Shown here one piece after another: positions 57,481 through 64,000 of a DNA stretch of 64,000 nucleotides (its first letter is position 1; every line of letters starts with the position of its first letter). Source of the DNA: Holothuria scabra (taxonomy: Eukaryota; Echinodermata; Holothuroidea; Aspidochirotida; Holothuriidae); assembly GCA_037179385.1 (NCBI GenBank), contig CM074193.1:6903547-6967546 (forward strand), written 5' to 3'. The position numbers and the translations under genes were made by a program. The notes beneath the pieces are model-generated. The model had not been told where the DNA came from and ran no database searches. It saw nothing but the letters and a program-made list of their open reading frames with translations.

Positions 57481-58275
57481 TTAAGATGACTGAAATGGAA
57501 ACGGACGACCATCCCTGGTTCTCCATCGGCCCCCAGAAAAATAAAGGAAAGTACCATTAGCGAATAATCGGGATACCTCGTCTTTCCAACGTCGTTTTTC
57601 ATTCAAATCCATTACCGTTAGGTCCTCGACGATAAAATAACGCTCGTTGGCAAGGGATCTACGTGCATTCTTCATAAGAAATACTTTATCTTTATAATAA
57701 GTCAATTTAGCGATAATGTGTCTCGGTTTTCCAGGGATACGTCTCCCATCACGATGGGACCGCTCAAGCTTGCAATGTTCCAACCCGACCTTCTGTAGAA
57801 CCTCTGAAACGATTGTATCGCAATTTTCCTGATCTCTTTCGGGGAATCCGATGATTCTTATATTATTCCTTCGTGAGAATCTTTCAAGCTTATTTAAGTC
57901 CTGCGAATGCGCTTCTCCCAACTTTTTTTGATCCTGTAGCTCTTTCCCAAGATTCTCACATTGAGCCTTGAGACGTAGGTTTTCTGCTTCTAGAGCTTTA
58001 AGTCTTTTATCATGCTCATTTAAAGCATGCATGAAATCTCTTTTCATTGTCTTTAGGTCAGAAGCGACTTTCTGAAGAATTTTCTCAATTGCTTCGTCAA
58101 TAGACTGTTCCAAAGTAGTATGTGAGGTGGCCATTGTGGTAGGATGAAGGCTAGGCTGAGAAATTGATGTTGTACGTGTAGCCTTACTACGTGTAGTGCA
58201 TGTAGTATATAAGGTAGACTTACTGGGCGGTGCCTTTGGTTTATTCTTGCTTCCTTTCGGTCTCCCAGCCGGCAT
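57481..58275 (-). CDS. LINE ORF1 protein (coiled-coil, L1 ORF1p-like RNA-binding)
   Basis: The frame is open from 58350, but the ATG at 58275 (MPAGRPKGSKNK) is the likelier start because GRPKGSKNK is a basic AT-hook-like N-terminus and the preceding 25 residues look like leader sequence. From there 264 residues: a basic S/T-rich N-terminal third, a coiled coil (LEAENLRLKAQCENLGKELQ region), then NNIRIIGFPERDQENCDTIV, the entry to the L1 ORF1 RRM-like domain, and a C-terminal basic region with SHRDGRRIPGKPRHIIAKLT. Family role: trimeric nucleic-acid chaperone packaging LINE RNA. The frame is uninterrupted, unlike ORF2. About 400 bp separate its stop from the ORF2 start. Confidence 0.85.
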   Translation of the reverse strand: MPAGRPKGSKNKPKAPPSKSTLYTTCTTRSKATRTTSISQPSLHPTTMATSHTTLEQSIDEAIEKILQKVASDLKTMKRDFMHALNEHDKRLKALEAENLRLKAQCENLGKELQDQKKLGEAHSQDLNKLERFSRRNNIRIIGFPERDQENCDTIVSEVLQKVGLEHCKLERSHRDGRRIPGKPRHIIAKLTYYKDKVFLMKNARRSLANERYFIVEDLTVMDLNEKRRWKDEVSRLFANGTFLYFSGGRWRTRDGRPFPFQSS

Positions 58276-58438
58276 TATTTCCACAGAAAACCATTTCTGA
58301 ATGTCCAGAAGGTATAATGTGTTAAGATTAGGGACAAATCCGTTCTCCAACTGTTAAAAAGGATGGAATAATCGGCGAAAAGTAAGAGCCACTTGACGTG
58401 TCGACTTTAGAGATCGACGGCCATCCTCGTCCACCTCT

Positions 58439-59985
58439 CTTCAACTTTGAAATATGATATCCTCTAAAATGAAATTCCCAAGTATTTGATGTAAATTCAA
58501 AAACATTATTACACTGATGAGTAGTTCCTTTGGCCAACTTTTATTTTATTTTATTTTATTTTATTTTATTTTATATTCGTTTTCCGTAGTAAATAACGAC
58601 ATATTGATATTTTCGTTCGATACATGCAATTTGGAGTTCCTACGAAATATTTAGGGTAAGTCATCCGTCACTTAATATATCTAACCTACACCAGTAAATT
58701 TCAAATTATACCCAGTTGCAATAGTTAATGCAGATACTCTCCTTGACATTCAATCAGTTTTAATTGTTTTCAAAACAATGTTAATAGCCAGCAGGCATGA
58801 CATAAAAAAAACTGAAACTAGCAGGCAAAACTTTACACGTTATTTGTACGGGCGCATTTGAAGCTCTAGACACAGAGACTTGACATTATATTCAAAGTGT
58901 AATTTGGAAGTGATAGATTAATACCTCGGTTTGATTTTACCACCAACTGATTACAAAAAGTTTCTAATTCACGATTTTCAAATTTTCGCTCACAAATTTA
59001 CCCCTTGAATAGCCAACCGATGGGTGATTGTACCACGTGACCATATTGTAAAATTGTTACCTTGTTCAAGTTTTGTTTCATTATGTTATCTCTTCCCGTA
59101 TTAAATTACGAGGAATTAGATATTTTCTTTCTAGAGGCACAATTTGGAGTTCACACGAAATATTTAGGGTAAGGCATCCGTCAATTAATATATCTAACCT
59201 AGAACATTCAATTTTAAACATAATCTAATTCTAATAGTTAAATAACTTACTTTTCTCGACATTCGATCAGTTTTCAAAACAATTTTATTAGCTAGCAGGC
59301 ATGTTATACAAAAGATGAAACTAGCAGGCAAAATTTGCACGGTATTTGTATGGGCGCTTCCGAAACTCTAGACTCGACAACGTGACCTAATTTTTAAAGT
59401 GTAATTTCGAATTGATACATCAATATATCAGTTTAATATTACCATCAACTGATTACAAAAGGGTTCTACTTTATGATTTTAAATTTTACGCTCACAAATT
59501 TACCCCTTGAATAGCCAATCGACGGGTGATTGTACCACGTGACCACAACAAAAAAGATTGCAATTTTAAATATTCCTCAACTTTGAAATATAATATCCTC
59601 TAAAATGAAGATCATAATTATTTTATTTAACTGTTAAACATTATCACATTGTAAATTTGTTACCTTGTTCAAGCTTTGTTTCATTATGTTATCGCTTCCC
59701 GTATTAAATTACGTAATATCGTGACCTAATTTTCAAAGGTTATTTTATATATTTATTTTATTTATTTGTAATACAAAGATGTCCCGGTTTTATTTAACCA
59801 AGCAGTGATTGCAAAAGGGTTGTAGGTCATTATATAAAATATTTTGCCCACAAATTTATCCTTTAAATAGCTAATCTAGGAAAAAGTGTACCACATGATC
59901 ATAGTTGAAATATGGGCGATTTTTGAAAATCTTCAAATTTGAAATATAATATCTCCTAAAAAGAAGATCGCAAGTATGCCATATT
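58439..59985. repeat. 613-bp satellite, continuation beyond the LINE
   Basis: The interrupted unit resumes at TTCAACTTTGAAATATGATA. Anchors occur at 58627 and about 59140 in more diverged units with deletions (513 bp apart). A (TTTTA) run at 58541-58574 replaces the usual CAAATTTTATTATGTTA segment of the monomer, so a microsatellite has expanded from satellite sequence. The last unit decays by about 59985, where a second LINE fragment starts. Confidence 0.88.
58541..58574. repeat. (TTTTA)n microsatellite within satellite monomer
   Basis: About seven copies of the pentamer TTTTA. It occupies the position of AATTTTATTATGTTA in other units. Confidence 0.9.
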
Positions 59986-59989
59986 TTTA

Positions 59990-61040
59990 TTTTCTCCGTT
60001 TATTTCGTTAATCGATGTTCATACATTACATGCAATTGTCCTTCTTCAAAAGTTGTTAATCCTATTACAATATCTAAATGGTAAACATAAAATATACATA
60101 TTTACATGAATTCAGCTAAAAGTAACACTTTTCTTCACTTCGACGCACGGTAATTATTTTCATCCATCTCGCATTTGTAATTATATCCTCGTTATAAACC
60201 TACAAAAACTGTTGCATTATTTCATCTCAATATACCAGATTAGTAATTAATTCCATGTAAAAATTGAGGACGTGACACCCCGCAACTAAAGGGCACGAAA
60301 CTGTAGAAATTCCTCACAAAAAAGACATTCTTTGTATAGCATAGTTCAAATAAGAGAGAACACCAGTAATTGATCATCAAAATAATTTCCTCTAAATAAT
60401 GAAGGATAACAAAAATAAATACAAAAATGTTGATCGAGGGAGCATTTAATCGGAAGGAAAGAGCATTAACAAGTTATTGGTATCTCTTTTCGAGAAACAG
60501 CTGGGTTATGAATATATATAAATTTCATTTTTTAAATTAAAGCATAAATAAAAGTTAACTTTATAGTAGAGACTGTTTACATCATTTATTACGGAATTAA
60601 GTTTACAGCAATAAATAAAATTTTTACAGTACAAAAAATTGTACTGGTGAGGCAGGAGAAGCTTAAATGCAAAAGAAAAGAAATATTTACTTAAAATAAA
60701 TTGTCTGCCAAAGAGATGTTGTTCAGTGTGTAACAAGAAGGAGGAAGTGAACCGACGACTCCAAAATAAGAGATCCACAGTTTCGGCTTCAGTTTTTAGA
60801 TGTTCATGTAGGAGATGTAATTTTATTCATAGCAAACATCAGTTTGTTTGTGGCAAGGAGTCTGTGCAAAAAGCGAAACTGAAAATTTTGTGCCAGTCAT
60901 CCTCTGTGAAGTATAGCGTAGCATTCCATTGAAAAATACATCTAAATGGCAAAAACGATTTTATCACTGAGTTCACAATACGAAACGTACGTGTACCGAG
61001 GATGACTACAATAGCGCTAAACATAGAATCAGAGCTTTCT
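59990..61040 (-). mobile_element. 5'-truncated, decayed relative of the L1/Tx1-type LINE
   Basis: Minus-strand frames keep short matches to the end of the 53-58 kb LINE: ILGTRTFRIVNSVIKSF...QWNATLYFTEDDWHKIFSF aligns with VSKFIYDNYILNLGCKIKAV...WNNSFHFDDKTWESIFH, and EQHLFGRQFILSKYFFSFAF aligns with VEHLFLDRQFTLSKEDIFFG. Many stops and frameshifts separate them. At its 3' end, TTTTTATTTTCTCCGTTTATTTCG recalls the TTTATTGCCACCTCTGTTTATTG end of the full-length copy. It lies just where the plus-oriented satellite stops. Confidence 0.72.
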
Positions 61041-62445
61041 TTTTTGGAGGGGTTTACTTTCTATTCCACTGTGATTGAGGCAAACAATCCGGTAAAATAG
61101 TCAAAGTGCAACATCTTATATTAACTTTGTTATAGGAAAATCGACATATGAAACGAAACTGAGGTTACCGTCATGTAGGTCCTTGACATACAACTGAAAC
61201 ACCAGAACTGTGAAGTTTTTAATTATGTAAAATTTTATCATCGACTTTCTTTCAGAGAAACTGATTACCGTAATTATTAATAGGAGATTATTAAAGTAGT
61301 ATGGTGAAAACTGGAAGGCCCAGTGATTGCATCTGCCAGGACTGAGCCTATACACCACATTAAAAAAATTACAAACCAAATTCTGTTTAAGAAAGGAGTT
61401 TCTTTCTTTCTTTCTTCCCTTGTCAGCTTTTTCATAATAATATCTGACATATCGAAAGCACGTTGGAAAGCAAGTATATATGTTCTGCAATGCATGTGAC
61501 TGCATTTGAAAATGGTCAGTTATCACTAGAAAAACTTGCATTTTCAGAGTTAACACCCAAAGAAACATTTTGGGTAGTATCTTGTTGGAATAACAAATAA
61601 AAGAATTAATTATACAAAAACATAGGACCTCATAAATCCATTTTGAAATTAAAGTAGCCTAGTTAGGTTCCAAAATAAAAGAAAATATAACTACTGTGTT
61701 TAGAAGAGAGATGCATATATCTGACAGTCAAGCTACCGTACTGTACTTCAGAAGAAATTCTTACTGTCAAAAAAATCAAAGCTTGAGAACTTTGTGAACA
61801 ATTACAGTAAGTACAGCACTCCCTCTAACACTGTGACAAAGGTATCACACTTCCACTGCAGAAAGGCAAGGGAAGGCTGGCGTACAATATCCCCATCCAT
61901 TTTTGTTTGGTTAGAGGGCAAAACAATTCCATGCTAAAATCTTGAATCACTTTTTGTGTTTTGGCAATTTATTTTGCCATAAGTGTTCAGTAAAACCAGG
62001 AGCGCCAGAGAGGTGCTAAGGGGAGCCAAGTTGAACAGGGGATGCATCTCTCAGTTATGGTGGATGGTCCCCACTGTATAAACATTTTCCATTCTTTTCA
62101 AGGGAGCAAAGATGGGTATGTTATTTGTTGTTCAGAAAGTGACAGGTATAGCTCCAATGGTGTACTTCCTTGTGTATCTTAAAGGAAGTGCAATTATTAT
62201 TTTTTTTTTGATAAAAACCACAAAACTTTAAATTTAATTTTAAAATCCAGATCAACATTATATTTAAAATCCAAATTTTTAATCTTTCTTTCGTAACATT
62301 TTATTTAAAAATCCTCAGAAAAATCTCTGGGTTTGGCCATAGATTTGGATTGCTTATGCCTCTTATGAAGGATTTCATCATTCCCTTGGAAAGAGACTGG
62401 CACCATACCAGATGCTGTGACTTCTTATATCACATACTACAATGA
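61041..62445. other. Non-coding stretch, no feature recognised
   Basis: AT-rich with a TTTC run (61398-61415) and T10 near 62199. The 150-codon minus-strand open frame at 61116-61568 has no recognisable domain and may be chance. The transition from LINE fragment to this DNA is not marked by a clear boundary. Confidence 0.35.
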
Positions 62446-62451
62446 TATAAT

Positions 62452-62626
62452 CATGGGTGGAAAAAGTTGGGAAGCTGAGAATCTCCTTTCCAGGAAATTT
62501 GGACATCTGTAGGGAAATTTCCCTTTTCTGTACATGAAAATACAGGGAGAATTGTGGGAAATTTCACTCTCTTCCTGGGAACTAATCCTTCTCGCTTCCT
62601 GGGACATAAGAATTTTTCCAGCCTTG
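62452..62626. mobile_element. Small hAT-like MITE, ends similar to the 12079-13607 element
   Basis: The left end CATGGGTGGAAAAAGTTGGG and the reverse-complemented right end CAAGGCTGGAAAAATTCTTA resemble CACGGCTGGAAAAAACCG at 12079. Inside, TTTCCAGGAAA and TTCCTGGGA words repeat. Flanking octamers GATATAAT and GCTGTAGT agree at five of eight positions, so a decayed TSD is possible but unproven. 175 bp, no coding. Confidence 0.5.
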
Positions 62627-62754
62627 GCTGTAGTACCGTAAAACGGGGTAATTTTGGCAGGTTTTTCACTTAAAGCTCCCTCTACCTCAAACAAAGGTAC
62701 ATGTTATATAAGGGAATGGTGCATATAGTATGATGTTCGTCTGAACTCAATTAA

Positions 62755-63560
62755 AGTGCGGCTATTCTTGGGCAATAACTATTATAACGAAGTGGACTGT
62801 TCTAGGTCAGGTTATTAAGTGACGGATGACTTACCCTAAATATTTCGTAGGAACTCCAAATTGCACGTTTCGAACGAAAATATCAATATCTCGAAATTTA
62901 ATAAGAAAACGAATTTATAATATAATTAAACTTGGCCAATGTGACCAAGTATCAGTGTGTTAACGTTTTTGAAGTTAAATCACATACTTGTGAATTTCAT
63001 TTTAGAGGATATCATATTCCAAAGTTGAAGATAATTGAAAGCTGCCATATTTTTTGTTGTGGTCACGTGGTACAATCCCCTGTCGGCTGGCGAAAAATTT
63101 AAAATGATAGAGTAGAAACCATCTGTAATCCGTTGGTGGTAAAATCAAACTGATAAATTAATGTATCACTTCGAAAATACAATTTGAAAAGAATGTCACG
63201 TCTCCGAGTCTAGAGTTTCGGAGGCGCCCATAGAAATAACAAGTAAAGTTTTGCCTGCTAGGTTCATCCTTTGTATGTCATGCCTGCTGGCTATTAAAAT
63301 TATTTTGAAAACGATAAAACTGATTGAATGTCAAGAAAAGTATGTCAATTAACTATAACCAACTGAATTATATTCGAAATGGACTGTTTTAGGTCATATA
63401 TATTAATTGACGGATAACTTACCCTTTGACTTTGGTAGAAACTCCAAACTGCACGTTTCGAACGAAAATATCTAATTCCCGTAATTTAATACGGGAAACA
63501 AATACATATTGTAACAAAACTTAAACAAGGAAACAAATCGACAGTGTGATAATGTTTTTG
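62755..63560. repeat. 613-bp satellite, inverted block
   Basis: The reverse complement of the satellite: CCTAAATATTTCGTAGGAAC then TCCAAATTGCACG, AGAGGATATCATATTCCAAA, TTGTGGTCACGTGGTACAAT and GTCATGCCTGCTGGCTATTA. About 1.3 units, diverged at the level of the outer units of the main array. It lies 2.8 kb beyond the last plus-oriented unit. Confidence 0.88.
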
Positions 63561-63946
63561 TTAGGGAGCTAGCCCCCTAATCATTTACACTGTCCGGAAC
63601 GAAAGGTTTAAAGGTCCCATTCTATTGAGGATATCGTGACATAGAAAGAAACCCATTTCTTAAGTTCCGCTTTCAGGCCCATAAGAACAGGTGGGACCAT
63701 AAAAGGCCCCCAAAATGACAATCTATAGCGCTTTTGAGAACATCAATAAAATTAAAAAACACTGCAAGTACCAAAACCAGAAAATTGAAATATAAAAATT
63801 AAGAAAACGAAATCCGGGGCATTCACCACTTAAGAAGGGCTCAAAGTAGGGCCCAAGTAGGGTCTCAATTACACTTTTGAGAAAAAAGTTGAAACTGATA
63901 CCATTTAGTCTGAACTCATCACTGATAATAATTATCGTTAAAGAAG
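63561..63946. other. Non-coding stretch, no feature recognised
   Basis: Contains GGGAGCTAGCCCCCTAATCA near 63565, possibly the start of another repeat. The 79-codon minus-strand open frame at 63723-63962 is unrecognised. Confidence 0.35.
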
Positions 63947-64000
63947 GACCCAAGTGGACCACAAAGGTCCCAAGTGGACCACAAAGGTCCCAAATGTGCC
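63947..64000. repeat. 20-bp tandem repeat at window edge
   Basis: CAAGTGGACCACAAAGGTCC repeats exactly at 63951-63970 and 63971-63990 and begins a third time at 63991. It may continue beyond the window. Confidence 0.8.

Larger units (their letters stand above)
53221..58437 (-). mobile_element. Full-length L1/Tx1-type LINE inserted in the 613-bp satellite
   Basis: A 5.2 kb minus-strand element begins with a 17-base T run (53221-53237), the complement of its poly(A) tail. The 14 bp TCTTCAACTTTGAA is duplicated at 53207-53220 and 58438-58451. Satellite sequence continues in register on both sides (…CTTTGAA | ATATGATATCC…). It encodes ORF1 then ORF2 with an APE endonuclease, reverse transcriptase and C-terminal CCHC knuckle, the L1/Tx1 layout. 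The implied first nick, CTTTGAA/ATATGA on the plus strand, is only loosely like the L1 TTTT/AA preference. Full length with clean TSD and tail implies recent insertion, though ORF2 carries disruptions. Confidence 0.93.

Overview
The window looks like intergenic or intronic DNA of a marine invertebrate animal, probably a deuterostome and perhaps an echinoderm such as a sea cucumber. It is AT-rich and gene-poor, with split Cu/Zn superoxide dismutase exons, long tandem satellites, a full-length L1/Tx1-type LINE, tRNA-derived SINEs and many nested DNA transposons with terminal inverted repeats. There is no bacterial-style operon, ribosome binding site or CRISPR array. The taxonomic guess is inference from repeat style and should be treated as weak.

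The only credible host gene is on the minus strand at 9.7-11.1 kb. Two consecutive exons (91 and 70 nt) of a SOD1-type Cu/Zn superoxide dismutase are joined in correct phase. They carry two copper-ligand histidines, the disulfide cysteine, the bridging histidine and one zinc-ligand histidine. First and last exons could not be identified. The other long protein-like segments are mobile-element genes: a broken hAT-superfamily transposase-derived gene with a TTF-type zinc finger (37.3-39.6 kb, minus), a LINE with intact ORF1 and damaged ORF2 (53.2-58.4 kb, minus), a truncated relative of that LINE (60.0-61.0 kb, minus), and the last coding stretch of a CR1/L2-like LINE (3.56-3.95 kb, plus).

Region by region. 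0-3.1 kb: old dispersed repeats and SINEs. 3.1-5.9 kb: satellite with a ~145 bp monomer that carries a nuclear-receptor DR1-like motif and has a ~720 bp higher-order period. 5.9-9.1 kb: unique-looking DNA plus a 0.9 kb element flanked by TTAA. 9.1-11.1 kb: SOD exons. 12.1-13.6 kb: hAT element with a perfect 8 bp target duplication. 13.6-21 kb: mostly featureless, with palindromes and a 1.27 kb TIR element. 21.1-22.3 kb: degenerate tandem repeat carrying a TTAA-flanked piggyBac-like MITE. 26.8-30.9 kb: a 4.1 kb TIR element with at least three elements nested in it. 31.5-34.5 kb: more hAT-like and nested TIR elements. 35.6-36.8 kb: second DR1 satellite. 37.3-39.6 kb: hAT-derived pseudogene. 40.7-45.8 kb: nested TIR elements. 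47.2-63.6 kb: degenerate AT-rich repeat, then a ~613 bp satellite split by the full-length LINE, a truncated LINE, and an inverted satellite block.

Target-site duplications and interrupted copies give relative ages: the 613 bp array predates the LINE in it, the DR1 satellite predates the CR1/L2-like LINE tail, and the 4.1 kb TIR element predates its SINE and MITE. Most DNA elements show no transposase of their own and are presumably non-autonomous. No clearly novel functional system was found. The strongest leads are dispersal of DR1 motifs by repeats, a SINE that shares its 3' tail with a LINE in the same window, and two TIR elements with apparent 5 bp target duplications.
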